Shown: positions 1 to 13,539 of the stretch, in pieces | Layout: every line of letters starts with the position of its first letter | Numbering within the stretch: the first letter of the stretch is position 1 | DNA from: Sporothrix humicola | Lineage: Eukaryota > Ascomycota > Sordariomycetes > Ophiostomatales > Ophiostomataceae | Reading direction: 5' to 3' | Assembly: GCA_021396245.1 (NCBI GenBank) | Contig: WNYE01000116.1 | Span: 1-64,000 of the forward strand | Length of the DNA stretch: 64,000 nucleotides | Made by a program: the position numbers and the translations under genes | Notes under the pieces: generated by a model | The model's input: only the letters and a program-made list of their open reading frames with translations | What the model was told of the DNA's origin: nothing | Database searches by the model: none

Positions 1-65
1 TATCGGGTGTCTCCTTTTTTTTTTTTTGGGTAAACTTTAAATCCCATTCAAACTTGTCCTTTCAA

Positions 66-67
<2 letters not shown>

Positions 68-137
<70 letters not shown>
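68..137. repeat. Homopolymer tract T70
   Basis: Seventy uninterrupted T on the + strand. It could be the poly(A) tail of a minus-strand retro-inserted element, a slipped microsatellite, or an assembly length error. The exact length is unreliable in most sequencing chemistries. Confidence 0.9.
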
Positions 138-138
<1 letters not shown>

Positions 139-3134
139 GCGTTACTATTGTGCTCTTTTCTTTTTACTTAATTCTCATTAGATCAAATTTACGGTGCAAG
201 CATGAGGCTCTATGTTTTATGTCCACACTGCCTTTGGTCCCTTGTATGTTCTCATCTCTCCCTTGTTTGATCTATTTTTTTCTTTTTTTTTCGTTTTCAT
301 TTTATTTCCACATCATTTGCTAAGAACCTCTTTGTCTAGTATATTCTACCGAACCTTAAAACAAAAGAGTACCTTTTTGAGGCCTTACATACTCGCCTTA
401 TCGAAAAGTACCTCACAACCTGCGTATTTATTGCTTTATCAATTTTGAAAGCACTGCTGTAAAACGCCCCAACGCATAAAACCCGCCCAAATCCGTACTT
501 TTAAATGCCTGCATGCGTAATACCTAGGCCTTTTGTTGTCTTTTATCGTCTTTTTGTAGTCTTTTGTTGCATATTGTGGCCTGTTTCCAGGGCGTTGATG
601 TTCGTTGTTGTTCTTTTTGTTATATCTGTTGGTTTTCAGTTAATTCCGCGTTTATTTTGGGTGCGCTGTTTGTTTGTTCCATGCCTTTGGGACGGTTTAT
701 TTTTGTCTCTTGTCTGTTGTTTCCGGCAATTTGGGTCATTTGTATCATCCGAGTACTTTTTCAGGTTCTTATCACCACCCAGCATCTCGAAAACGTACGA
801 CGTACGATGGGTGCATTTGATGGCATCTGTTCATTCTTTTTTGTGCCATTTATTCAACTTTCCCATTTCCCTTCCACATTGTCTCAACGGTGTCGGTGTC
901 GGGATCGAGATGAGATGGAGAGACAGAAAAGAAAAGGTACAGTCTCAGCCTGTTTGCTGTTGTTTTTTGCTCTCTCTTTCTCTCTTACACCTCATCCCTT
1001 GCGTCCGAGCGTTGAATTTCTTGGGGGCCTGTCTCACTCTCACTGGAAAGCAGAGTAGAAATATATTGTCTTTTTTTTTTTGTTCCTTCGTCAGGCTTTT
1101 CGCCTTGAATATTCAATATTGAAAAGTCTTCTTCCTTTAGCCTTCACCGAGCGGCTGGCCAGGCCGTGGCTGGCATGTGCAATGAAGACCGGTGCGGTGC
1201 CGAAGGTCTCCAATGTCTCAGTCGCCAGAGTGTCCGCGTATTGCTGCATGAAGGTCGCCGTCTCTCGCATAGATGCATGCAACTTCATTTTACTCGTCAA
1301 CTTTGCCGACCGTCTTGGTGATATCTTTTGTTCCTATTCGAATTTGTTTTTCCATTTGCGCTTCCCAGAAAAATCCCCAAGGGCAAGCCATGACGAAAAG
1401 AGAAAACGAGTCAAAAAATGCACGCAAAGAAGCAAGCAATAGGGGCCAGATTAAAAGGGACAAAAAGAAAACAAAAAAGAAAGTTCTGAGATCAAAGCCG
1501 GAGATCTGCATTGGGCGGAGTGTTGCAAGAATCCGGACATTTGTGGAGTGGTAAAGGGTTTCTTTTTCTTTTCTCGATTTTTTTTGGTGAGTTCGGTCTG
1601 TGGACGAGCCCTCTGTTCTCCTTCCTTTTTGTTCCTGGGATGACTATACCAGTGTAAAAAGGGCGAGCATTGGCGAGGCATCCACGCACAACAATGCACG
1701 ATGAAGCATGCAAAATTGAAATGCATGTATAAAAAGGGCGGTGTGAGGACCCCGACTTTTCGCGAATCTCGCAGGGGCGCAGGTCGATGGCGCATAAAAC
1801 TGCCCCCAAATAGCCCAACAAACGGGATATTCGCATCTTGGAGATTTGGAGATGGCAGTAATGGTGGTGCATCGGTCAACAGCCAATCCCAAATAGCCGA
1901 AGAATATCTTTAAGGCAGGCTTCGTGGAAAAACAGCGCATTTCCAAGACAATAAAAAGCTGTGACTTAAAAAGCAATGACCAGATCTATGCAAATTCTCG
2001 TTGGTCCGGAGGCCAGTCCGCGCTCGGCGGGCCAGCGAATAAAGGTCTCGCATGGCCTTTTCGTTCAAAGTCCAGCTGGAGGTGGCTCGGAGCAACTCCG
2101 TAGAGTTCTTTGAGAGGTGAAGAACACTGAATATATTGGCTTCGACTGAATCGCTAGCCCTTCCTGCCCTGTGGTAAGGTCGTCTTCGTGCGCTCTTGGC
2201 CATCTTTTAAATCTGCGGACTAGCCCCCGCCGTTGAAATTTCGGGGAAGGAAAGGTCTCGACGTGTCTGGTGAAGGTGTGCCAGAAACGGTCGAGGCTGT
2301 TGGTTTTCGGCTGAAAAGCCGAAGAGAAAAGGGGGACGGGTACTCCTCCTCTTGCGAAGTGACATAATTATGTTTGCAAGAAGAAGCCGAAAATGTATTT
2401 TGTCTTACAAGTCAAGCGTGTAAAGGGTTGTGGGAAACAAAAAAGAGACAGAAGTTGGACAAAAAGAACAACGGGTTCCCAAACAGGTCACCTTGGACAA
2501 GAAACATCTCCAAGAGCATCTTCAGGCTACTGATTCCGCGCGCCTTGGGCTACTGATGCATCGCTCATTCTCTTGCAACGGTTGGACGACATACGAGTCT
2601 GCGTCCTATTCCGTAATACAACATACGGCGCAACTGCTGGGTGCGACGTAGGTAGTGTTGGTATTGTTGGTTAGTTGTCGTCTCGTTTTGGGCGGGTTGC
2701 CTTGCAGCTTCTTGGTCGCGTGTCTCACGATGCCTCGCCCGCATTTTTGGGCCTTGGCGATGCCCTGCAAACACAGCCTTTTGGTGTGATGTTAAACGAG
2801 AATTGTGCTTGGCAGGCAAGGCATTCGTGGTGTCGGTAGCTTGGAGCCGGGTTGGTGGCGGGATAGGGGATGGGAAAAGGCAGCCGACAAAGAAACCACA
2901 AAAGAAATCACAAAACGAAACAAAAAAGGGAGAGCATCCTCGAGAGGCAATAAACAGGGCGGAAGATTGGCGATGTACTAACAGATGTCTGTTGGAAAGC
3001 TTCCTGGCTGCCTATTGGAACTTGCACTTGCGAGAACAAATGAAAACTAAACGAAATGAATGCCACATCCGGCGTGCTGGGTCCCATCGGTCGGTCTCTT
3101 TCCTCGTTCAGACAACCCTCCATGTTTGTAATCA

Positions 3135-3153
3135 GGCCGGCCGGCCGGCCGGC
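3135..3153. repeat. (GGCC)n self-complementary tract
   Basis: Nineteen bases of alternating GGCC, a perfect palindrome at every register and able to form a very stable hairpin. No gene context explains it. Confidence 0.9.
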
Positions 3154-3656
3154 AAACAGTGTTTGTTGGTTCTTTTTATTGGTACCGAGTATGCTTTTGC
3201 AGCGTCTGATGTTGTGCTATGTGACGAGATACTCTGTGTTAGGATCCCATATGTACTCATACTTTGTGCCGTCACTTCGCTTTGCTGCACTTGCTGGGGC
3301 ACACTTGGAGAGGGGGCAGAAAAGGGCAATAGAAACGGCACCATGTGTCTGTTGGCGCTAGTTTTGAGACAGCGATGTACTGTACAACAAGAGTAGGCGG
3401 TTCGGTCTCGAGTTCAATGTATCGAGTACGGCCAAATTATACGGATCTGTTGCCCGAATGGGCCAAAGAAACAACGGCCACATGTATTCGATCGGGGCCG
3501 CGGCGTATCGGGCAAATCGGAAGCATCGATCCATCTCTACACACAACAAATCAACAACAGCCACAAGTCGTCACCTGCTGATCAGGCCAGCACATGCATT
3601 CGCAACCAACAAGGTGAGTGGAAGAAAAAAAGGGCTGCATCGAGAGCGTCGTAAAG

Positions 3657-3706
<50 letters not shown>
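3657..3706. repeat. Poly(A) tract A38-G-A11
   Basis: Thirty-eight A, one G, then eleven A on the + strand. It lies about 3.5 kb from the T70 tract, in the opposite base sense. No element between the two is recognisable. Confidence 0.9.
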
Positions 3707-5384
3707 GGAAACAAAAGAAAATGGCTTGAGATGGCCGACGGTGGCTCGAGACGGGTGAACAACGAGTGCGGAGGGTGGTGTGTGTATTTTCCACTTTATT
3801 GTCTTTGCCCTCCTTTCTCCCTTTCTTTCATTCTCTTGCTCGGTTGTCGTCTGTCATGTTTGCTCAAAGTAGGTCTGTTCGTAGCACAGTAGGTGAGATC
3901 GGGCGACATGTAAGTGAGGGTGCGTATTTGGAAGATCTCGGCTCCGAAGCGTAGTCGTTGTTCTTGGCCCTCCTCAGTAGTCTTGTGCGCCGTCTGTCTT
4001 GTCTTTCTTGTCATTTTCGCTTCGTTTCTTGTTTTGTTAGTGGTCGGCGGCTTCTAAGTCTTCGGAACATCCCCGAGTTGTCTTTTTCCTCACAGAAAAA
4101 TATTGACTTTCTCAGCTTTCATTTCGCTCAGCGTCCCCTATCCCTCTTTTTTCTCTTTCACTGTTTTCGTAGCGGCTTGGCTGGCATACTTTCCAGTTGA
4201 CCAACTAGAAGAGTCTTGGGTGTCATGGTGCACTCCATCTGTCCTCGAAAACACACACTCTTTTTCTTCACCGCAAGATGCCCTTTTGCTTAGCGCGCAG
4301 CACAAGTGAGACAAGCCAGCCCTCCCCAACCTCCGTAGCGGCACAGGGGACATTACTCGCACGCTTGTTTGCCCTGTTTTGCCCGTATTGCACTATTTTT
4401 TGTGGGTGTGCTGTGTGTTGTCGAAGCATGGCTAGAACTGTGTCTGTTCTAGCTGCTGCTGCATGTCTTAGACAAAGAGGGTGGCCCGCCGGGAAGAAAA
4501 TTGAGCCCATGAGGTCAGAGGGTTCACCAAGCGGAGGTTGGAGAACAGGAAAGGCGACAAATAGGTCGCAAAAGGAAACAAAAAAGGAAGAATAAAGGCA
4601 GCAGGGAAGAGTAATTTCCCCGGTGGTGTGGGACAAGCAAGCGAGCAAGGCAAAACCCGATCGCTGGCTGCTTTATATGTACAGCCACTCTTGGTGTTGA
4701 ACGGCCTCTTCCAACCTGTCAAGATGCCGTCCGACGTAATATGCCGGAAGGTACTGTGTCGACGTTAGACGCCGAACGGCATGCCATTATGCAAATGACG
4801 CAGCCGCTCCATTCACGCCCATTCTCCTTTTTTTTCTTCTCCCATCTTCTTTGTTTCTTATTTTTCCACTGCTGGTCGATACACGTATCGTGTGGCATGA
4901 AATATGGAGATCTTGCAGGGCAAAATATCCGTAATTGCACCACATATTGTCGTGTCGTCCATCACTTGTCGTTGAATACGAGCCTCGAGCCAGCTGAAAG
5001 CAGGGCCAGCCTCATCCAAACTTGCCTTCTCTTGCCTCTTTCTCGTTTCTGAAACAAGCTGCCACCTGCAACTTGGGCCAGTGCCTGGCGGGTGAGGAAC
5101 CGCTTCCCCCCCGTAAGCCCCCCATTGCCCACTCAAGCACGAGGCAAAAAGCAGCCAAAGCGGAAGAGCGACTGTTGATCGCCCGTGATCAACCCCAGGT
5201 TTTGTGCTCTTGTGTTAGTGGGCGTTGTCGATGTTGTGGGCTTTGTGGGTGCTGTGGGTGCTGTGGGCTCTCTTTTTTTTTTTGGCGCGTTTCCTTGAAT
5301 TTTGTGTCCAATGCTCTTGCACTAAATGATAATAAGAACGCCACAAAAAGGCAAAGCGGTTGTTGTGCCATGGCTCATGGCTAA

Positions 5385-5428
5385 GGTACAAGCTTGGCCT
5401 AGCAAGCTAGTGTGACGCGGCTTGTACC
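5385..5428. repeat. Inverted repeat, 9-bp perfect stem
   Basis: GGTACAAGC (5385-5393) and GCTTGTACC (5420-5428) pair perfectly around a 26-nt loop. The loop itself has a CTAG...CTAG inner pairing. There is no T-run after it and no link to a recognised RNA family. Confidence 0.7.
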
Positions 5429-6615
5429 CCAACTTTGCACAAGTGGAATCTAGCGATGCACAACGGCCGCGCAACCGTCTACCCGTTCGTTTGCAAAGCC
5501 CGCTTTTGGCTTCATGGCTTTTATGGCTTTTTAGCGTTTTATTGTTTTGGAGAAGACAAAAAGTTGCCTGTTCCTTGCAAGCTGTGCCAAGCAAATAGTG
5601 AGGTCGAGGTGAGATGTGCACAACCGTTGGCCATTTTCGTTAAGATACCTCGATGCGAGTCTAGAATGCAAGGCAAAACATACGCTTGTGAGACTCTAGT
5701 GGAAGTAGGACGACGTAGTACGAGAATGGACGAAGTAGCCTGTTGTCGTCAGGGTCGCAGATGGGTGATCATATTGTGGGCAGGGGATGGCGGTGAGCGA
5801 GATTGCGAGATTGCAGATTTCCAGATTCATCGGCTTCGTCGAAAACCTTGTTGCGAGGCGCCTACTTGTTTAGGCCTGGTGAAACAACCACAACAGTCCC
5901 AGCCAAGGCAGAGAACACCTCGGCCACGATGCCACGAAAATCACCAGAAACCCGAGAGAAATCACACAACAAGGCCGAGAAGAGGACCCTGGCCGGCCTG
6001 GAGCCGTCAGAATTTGCAGGCCGGACTCAAGTGAGAAGACGAAAAATGGATGGAAGAGGAAGGCACACGACGCAAGCAGAGATTGAAATAGAGAAACACG
6101 CAGACACACAAGCATAACTGGGGCAAGCTCGGGTCGGCCATCCAGAAAAAGGTAAAGATGATTCCAGCAACACGGCAAAGGAAACAAAAAGCGGGCAAAC
6201 AGAAGGCTGAACTGGGCAAAAGGAGGCTCCAGGGAGACCCATTGATGCCGCTGGAGATGAAAGAAATGGATGAAGTGGGTGAAGTCGACGCCAAAATGGA
6301 CGGAAAATGGACGAAGTGCCATCAACGGGCAAGCAAAATGGCACCAAATTGCCGCGGGCAAAGTCGATAGGCAAGTTGACGGGCAAACAAGAGCAAACGA
6401 AGAGGCTGAGAAGCACAAACTCACCTTTGCACAAAAGGACATCCTGGAAAGGTCCACTTTGCAGAGTGGCACAACCCCCCCTTCACCCACCGAACCAAGT
6501 GGGCGATCCTCCCTTGCCTCGTGCGGATCCCGTTACCCATGTTGCGTTTGGTGTATTTTTGGGTTCGATGGGCGGTGGATGGCTGAGATGGGTGGGTGGT
6601 TTGCGATGGTTTGAT

Positions 6616-6659
6616 GGCAGTTTGGTGGCAGTTTGGTGGCAGTTTGGTGGCAGTTTGGT
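6616..6659. repeat. Tandem repeat, 4 copies of an 11-bp unit
   Basis: GGCAGTTTGGT is repeated four times without change. It lies in non-coding sequence. Confidence 0.9.
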
Positions 6660-8539
6660 CAGTTTTCACATTTTGCTTTGATTGCCTTGCTGATTCGCCT
6701 GTTTTGCCATTTTCTGTGCATCTACCACTCTGCGACTTCCTTCCTTGGATGAGGCTTCCTTCCTTGCGGTCCCTTCTCTCTTGCCTCTTTTGCTGGTTTC
6801 CCCCACTTTTGCCCTTTGTCGCCCACTCGCATTTTCTCCTGGCCCTTAGCGTGGGTCCTCTCTTTCCTTCTTTTCGTCCTTTTGGTTTTCGGTCTGCCAT
6901 TAGGCCCCTTTTGCTAGGCCCTTTGCACTTTCCTTTTAATGATCCACCGGCGGTTGTCGATCATGGAGCTATCTGCGATTGGGGGACAGACCCAGCGAAA
7001 AACAAGTGCCTGAAAAAGTGAAGAAAGAAAGTGAAAGAAGAAAATAAGTGCAAGTACCAAGTCTAAAAACAAATCCGTTCACGACCGGCTCCCGTAAACG
7101 CAAAAGCTACCATATGTCTGGGCCCCAAAAGAACAAAGCCGATTCGTCGTACACGCCGTTGGGAAAGAGCGGTGTATTCGCTTGATACGTCACTAAACTG
7201 CCCAAGGAAGAAACAAGAGAAGGGGGAAGGAGCAAAGAGAAATTGTATGTGACATCTTGAAGAAGGAAAGAGACGCCCATGTTGTCTTGCCAGCTAACAT
7301 CAGTTGCAGTACAAAGTTCCACTGTATATCTGATGCAGGCACCAGTCGGATGGCTGTCCGAGGTAGAATGGCGAATGGCTGGTTCCTGCCTGTTGTCAAA
7401 GAAATCGCCTCCTGCAGCCACTGTACATCATCATATCCCGATTACCTTTTGGCCACTGAAAATTAGCTTTTTGTGCATCTTGTCCAATGCAGTGCAGTGC
7501 ATGCATGCAGCCAAGCTGGAGTGGGTGCTGCATGGCCATCTGAGCCATCGATGCACGATGTGCATTCTCATGCATTCATGTGCATCTCGTCTCACTCATT
7601 GCAAGAGCCAAAGAGCCAAAGAACACACGTTTCGCCATTTACACGGAGAATCGTGCGGAGTTTTCGGGCAGACTCAGCTTAGGCAGGCGCAGACCACGAA
7701 AACGAACGGAAGCGACGACTGGCAACTGACCTCAACAAACGTGACAACCTGACAACCTGACAATTTGACAACATGACAAAAGTCACACAGACCACAAAAG
7801 CAACTGACAAAGATCGCCATCTGCGAATCCCAGCATCGTGGCAAGGGTCTGGTCAGGCGTCGGGAGGATCTTTAAGCTATTGCTCAAAACGGGTATGCAC
7901 TTCGTGGCCACACAGGGGCACTATTTCTGGCTTTATGCAGTCTGGCTGGCCTCTGGTCAGGATAGAGACACACCTGTAATTTAGCAGTCGGATAATTACA
8001 GTGGGCTTCAGCGTCTTCCAGTGGTGTGCTGTACATATATCTTACTATTCACCAACAACAGTGCTGTACTAATAACAGACAATTTGCTGCAAAAGTAAAT
8101 CAACATCAAGTCACCTGCCCAAAAAAAGAAATCTGTTTTCCGTAGCACCTGCCTCCGATTTCGCCGCCAACGTTCTTGCTATTCGGACACAGGCCCCGAC
8201 AAAGAAGGAAAGAATGCTCGCTGTACACAAAAGTAAGAGCGACTTGCTGCAATGACGACAGCTCCTTCCAAATATTGTGTCTGTTGGCCCTAACGGTGTG
8301 CCTCTTGTCATCCTCCTTTTTCCTCTTCTGTCTCCCTCTCCAAAACTCATAATATCACCTCCTTTTTCCATTATTTTGTTCCACGGATGGGAGCCCGGCC
8401 GATTGATACGAATACGATGCTACTTGCGTGTCGAGCGTGTCTATTCTCCGTCCCTCGTTGCCCATTTGGGCCGTTTTCCCATTGTCTTCTCCGAGATCCC
8501 TTCACCTCAGCTGTCTTGGCAATTGACGGTCTCAATCCT

Positions 8540-8563
8540 GTTTGTTTGTTTGTTTGTTTGTTG
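8540..8563. repeat. (GTTT)n microsatellite
   Basis: Six consecutive GTTT-type tetranucleotides in a non-coding stretch. Confidence 0.9.
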
Positions 8564-11500
8564 CCCACTCTCATTGATTCTAGGCTCTTTATGTCGTAGG
8601 GCCTCGCGGCCTCGCAAACTCTCGACTCCTTCCGACCAAGACCTCACCTCGTGGCGCACACTCTGGCACACACTATTTTGGCATCCATCTTGTACACTAC
8701 TGCATTGGATTGCATTGGGCAAGGCCTCGCAATGGATGTGCAAAGACGGGCTCGACGAGCCAAGAAGGCCAGAACAGGCACAGATGCCAGCTGCATCTCA
8801 ATGGACTTGGCCGTGATGGCCGTCCACTAAAATCTTACGCCGTCGCCAATCCGGCCTTGATATCTTGAGAAAGTCGACCAAAACGGCCGACTCCCCTATC
8901 CCCTGCTCCCTGCAAGACTGCCAAAAAGGGCCCCTGCGAGAACCCTGCCTCGCCTGCCTTTGCAACATCAAGACCACCAGGACCCTCGCCCCCTGTGCAG
9001 CCCAGCTTGCACCCTGCTGGTGATCCCTATGCCGGGGCCATGTCGGGAGGGCTGGCTTGACGAAGGTGGGTGTGCTCGTTTTCCACAGCGCCAGTGCAGC
9101 TGTGCAGAAGTGCACAAGGCCAGGCTCGAGCAGGCCAAACAGAAGCCAAGGCAAAGCGGGCCAGGCCAGTGTGAAATGCCTCGAAATGCGTCTGTTCCAT
9201 AGCTGCAGGACAAGCTTGAACCAGCTGCAGGGTTTGGGGATTGTGGAAAGTGCACAGAAAGAGCATGACGAGGCCAATTGCCAGTTGAAGAAAGAAGAGG
9301 CGAGCACAATCAAGAAAAAAAGACGTTTAACGCTGTCGATCATGATTCCTCACGATTGCAGGAGAATAGAGGGGTCTGGAGAGAAAGGGGAAACATTCTT
9401 GAATTCCATGCTGCTAGAGGAGAAAATGCTTTTTTTCTTTACTTTCTGTAAAGACGGTGCAGAAGCGAAAGTGTGATACGACATGGCTTTTCACCAAATC
9501 CAGCCTGGCCTGCGTGTGCGCCATGCATTTGAAACGAAAATAAGAAACGACAGAAGTAAGAAAAAGAAAACAAAAAAGTTCCATGGCATCAAGTCAGCTG
9601 TGAGCAACATCGACAAAACATAACAAAAAGAAAGCAGCCCAAGCTCTCAAGAAAAACACCCCGCGGGATGTGAGACATTGACAGCCAGCCCCCGTTGCAA
9701 AAGGATAATGCTCCGAAGAGATTGACATTGAAAAAGAAAGCAGGCACGAAAAACAACTGACAAAAGAAACGAAACAGCCCGACGAAATCAAACGGGAGGA
9801 GTCGAAAATAGAAAATGGGAAAATTAAATGGCCCACCACACACGCCCTGGTGCCCATCACATCACATCTCCACCGGCACATCACCACTGCACACGACACC
9901 GACCCCACGAGAGACCCACGATACCCACGACGTCCACGATGCCCACGATGCCCACATTACCGACTATCAGACATTCCAAAACACCTAGGCCGGGAGTGGT
10001 AAGTTCTCCGGGACACGCAAATGTCTAAAGAGTGGACCAAAGGGAGATTTTCGTCAAGGGAAAAAAGAAACAGCAACAGCAACAGAAGAAAAGCGTCGAG
10101 AGAGTCAAATGAAACAAAAGAAACAGAGAAAGAAAAGGGAAAACGAAGAAGCTCCAAAGGGCTGGAATCTGAAACATTTAACGATCGACGTCAGAGTTCC
10201 TGGAAGAAGTGAAAGTTGCGAGGGAAAAAAGAAAGCACTACTCGTCGTTGGGTCTTTTGGGAGGTGTAAGCACAAAAAGAAAATAAGGGCAGAACCGACG
10301 ATCTGGAAGAGCATCGACAAAGAGAATGCGAACAAGCTCGAACAAGCTCGACAGGGTCGACTTCCTATTTGCTGTTTTGCAACATCATCTCCCGCCCCAT
10401 CTCCACGCAACGACAGCGCGAGTCGCAGGCATGCCAGACAAACGAGAGACAATGCACACGACCGACGAGTAACGGGCGACCCAGCACAGGAAAACATCCC
10501 CATCACCGGTCCGTTGTCTTTCCGCCAGGGAGAATCAACACTTCAACGCGGACGCCGTCTTTATTTTCTTCACTTTAGGCGAGGTGAGACATTTGCGAGA
10601 AAAGTCTACCCGGCGATCTTGGAGAAAGCCACAAAGGACGGCGAGCAATTTGATGCGTCTCTCAACTTTGGGCGCTTCGTCGTGACTTCTTTCTTCTATG
10701 TTTTTTTTCCCCTTCTTTTTGTTCTTTTTTCTTTTTTGGTCACATCTTTCCTTTTTGCAGGTTTCCACGTATTCGGGTGAGAGATCAGCATGGCGTTCCC
10801 GCTGACCCGTATCACTCTTTCTGGGCTGTCGGGCTGTCGGGCTGTCGGGCCCCTTCTTCACCCTTAATTCGATGTTAGTTCTTTAGTCACCGAGTGTTGA
10901 TCTAAAGATGGGCGAGTTTTGTTGTCAGTGCCAATGTCAACCAAGTGTGATATCACACAACAAGCAAGGTACTTTTGCAGAATACCTGAGCAGCACACCT
11001 TGCGACTTACACAACAAAGGTACTGGCATTCGTCGGCTCGTCGGGTACGCTTAAGGTCTTGGGGGGAGTTGGGGACGGCGCAGCCGAGCAAAATGTTCTA
11101 TGAGGTACGGATCGTCGCTCAGCGGTGAGGGGAACGAATGTCTTCCGATGAAACGAGGCGAGATGCGAGTAAAAAAATAACGGTGGTGAGCGGCAGGGTG
11201 ACATTCGATAATCGACGGTCCGATCACACCGCACGAAAACAAAAGGAGAAGGAGAAGCGACGAAAGGGATGAGAGGCCGGACATGAATTGCGGGAACAAG
11301 GAGCAGGAGGGATGGGGAAATCGATGGACATGTTGACGACGAAAACGAAGGGGACGGCGGGAACGACGACAGCAAAGAGAGCAGAAAGAACAGAAAGAAC
11401 GATGCAGTTGCCAGAAACGACCTGGTATTGGAGACGGCGATTTGTTTGCTGCATGCACTTGATTCGGCGCCTGCATAATGCATCAAGGACTAGCATCTCA

Positions 11501-12228
11501 TCTGCATCGGAGAACACTTGCAGCTTGCATTTGACCGCTGTTTTTTTACGAATAACTCTATCACAGATGAAGAATTGGGAGACTTGCATAAATAACAAGA
11601 CAAGAGATCCAGTATGCATGGGTTGAGAGGAATGATGTAATACGTAACAGTACACAAAGTGAGATTATGCTCTGCTCTGTCTTTAAAAAAAAATCATTGT
11701 TGTTTTTCTTTGGTTTTAAATCTACAAATTTACAAAACGACCTAATTTTTCATGCCTTTTTTTTTAAAAAAAAGAAGAAAAGAATGAAAATAACCCTGTA
11801 TGAATTAAACGAGCGCAAAATTACACAGGAAAAAGAGACGTCGTGACAAGCTCAGTAAAATATTATTTTTATATTTGATACCCAGTGACACTTCTATCAT
11901 CATCACAAGTTCACAACACAGAAATGCACAACTACATCAATTCAAACAATAGTAAAAATCCATAGAATTGCTTAATACTATCCTTCATATTTATCCTCCT
12001 CATTCGTGCCTTCCCTCTTCTGACGGTCCGGCAGCAGCCGGCCTGTCAAGTAAGGGTCTTTCCAATTCTGGTCACTTGCAAGGCCGTTCTTTCCATAATT
12101 GTGTTAAAAGCAGACCACTCCTTCTAATTTCGGTCTCAGCCCCACGTGCAATTCTGCGCTAGTGAAAATTTGCAAAAATGAAGTTTTTCGCAACGATCGC
12201 GACAATAAAACGTCAATAACAAATCGGC

Positions 12229-12234
12229 AAAAAA
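12229..12234 (-). terminator. Pol III terminator T6
   Basis: Six T in a row on the minus strand begin three bases after the tRNA 3' end, the usual RNA polymerase III stop signal. Confidence 0.85.
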
Positions 12235-12236
12235 TA

Positions 12237-12308
12237 TGGACTTGCTGGGAATCGAACCCAGGACCTTTCCCATGCTAAGGGAAAATTATACCACTAAACC
12301 ACAAGCCC
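12237..12308 (-). tRNA. tRNA-Ala (anticodon AGC)
   Basis: The minus strand folds into a full cloverleaf of 72 nt. The acceptor GGGCTTG pairs with CAAGTCC (one G-U) and is followed by discriminator A. The anticodon stem is TTCCC/GGGAA with loop TTAGCAT, giving anticodon AGC. The T arm is CTGGG-TTCGATT-CCCAG, which carries the B box; the A box is TGGTTTAGTGG. There is no intron, and CCA is not encoded. A T6 terminator follows at once. It is the only tRNA gene I found in the window. Confidence 0.95.
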
Positions 12309-13496
12309 AAGTTGCTTGAATTGACGGTTTGGTCCCCAACTAGAGAATATATGGGCAATGTACTTTCTGGTCCAATTTTAGGTACTATCCAGAGTCCAGC
12401 GCCAGCGCCAGCGTCCAAGCTGGCCCTGTTATGTTGGTTGAGGATTCGAGATACTGCACACAGTACTCGGCCTTTCTGGTTGCAATAGGCTTTCTGGACT
12501 GATGACCGGTTGTCTTGAAATGTTTAGAATCTGGACTTTGATTTTGAAAAGGTATATTCTTAGATGGGGAGAGGCAGAAACACGGGATGTTTCGTTTCAT
12601 GCATCCAGTCTCTTTTTATTATTCGTCTTTCTGCAACGGTGGCATTCTATTTTGGGAATCTCATCCTCGTCCCTACCCTTGAGGATCGAGGATCGAGGAT
12701 CTTATTTTTGTCTTTTTTTATTCTTTCTTTTATTTTTCCTTCACACCCATACTGTTTCGTCGCTCGTCGCTTGTTTCTGACGGATTTCCAAAACACATGT
12801 AAGTAGCTTTTGACGCTGTCATACGACGCAGTTTCTCTTCTTTTCTTCTTTTCTCCACGAGAGCCCCTGCCAAAACTGCATTTTACCCGAGAGCATCTTG
12901 TTTCCAGTTCTCATTCCCACGATGTGACGTCCTGCGACGTGGTCACTTAAAAAAGACAAGGCGTGAATAAGAAGAAAGTGGGAAAAGCCCGAGTAAGGGT
13001 GCTCGGAAGGTCAAAGATGCCAGTTGCCGAAACCCCCTTGTCACACATCACCCAAAGGTCCAAGGATCCTTGCCAGGCAAGCCCCTGGTCTCATCGTCCA
13101 TCATAGGGCTCAATTAATACGGAGCATTATGCATATTTTGCTGCGACGCTTTTGGTGGCATGTTCACCCATGTTCAAACCTTGAGTGCAGACTGAAGTCA
13201 GCAGTGAATTCTGATGAAAATTCAAATTTGTGACGGTTTTCTTTATAGTGAAAGAGTGCAAGAGTTTGTTTGTGAAAATGACGAGATTACACTTTCGGAG
13301 CCATCATTTCCTTGTGTTGAGGGAATAATCGCAACTTTGTGATCGAGGACTTGCACTGATTACAACTTTTCAAACAATTTTTTTTTTTTAAAAATGTACG
13401 ACATAGGGGTCCCTTTCCAATCCTTAACAAAAGTCTGATATACGGCGTGCAAAATGTAATTGTGAGCGGTCTCATAAGAAAGTAAATGGTATAATG

Positions 13497-13539
13497 GTAA
13501 ATTGTTAATGAACATGGCGAGCTTTGATTTCACCTTTCT
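13497..13539 (+). repeat. 43-bp imperfect direct repeat, left copy
   Basis: It matches 23,990-24,032 at 35 of 43 positions, with a core (GAGCTTTGA, then TTCACCTTTC after one base) identical in both. Seven of the eight differences are transitions. This copy lies about 300 bp beyond the P450 stop codon; the other lies about 70 bp beyond the reductase stop codon. Confidence 0.6.

Larger units (their letters stand above)
1..12236. other. Gene-poor stretch, left end of window
   Basis: I see no supportable protein gene here. The open frames present are short, lack recognisable domains, and are rich in F/L/S/C or K/R/E where one strand is pyrimidine- or purine-rich. The stretch holds homopolymers, short tandem repeats and small hairpins (listed separately), mixed with GC-moderate sequence without coding periodicity that I can detect by eye. 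Fragments of spliced genes or non-coding transcripts cannot be excluded without RNA data. Confidence 0.6.

Noticed and set aside
10109..10780. 223-codon Lys/Arg-rich + frame
   Set aside because: Arises from purine-rich sequence. No homologous features seen.
13487..13539. tRNA-like A box (TGGTATAATGG) before the left direct repeat, suggesting a SINE
   Set aside because: No B box follows at the needed distance and there is no A-rich tail, so a SINE is not supported.
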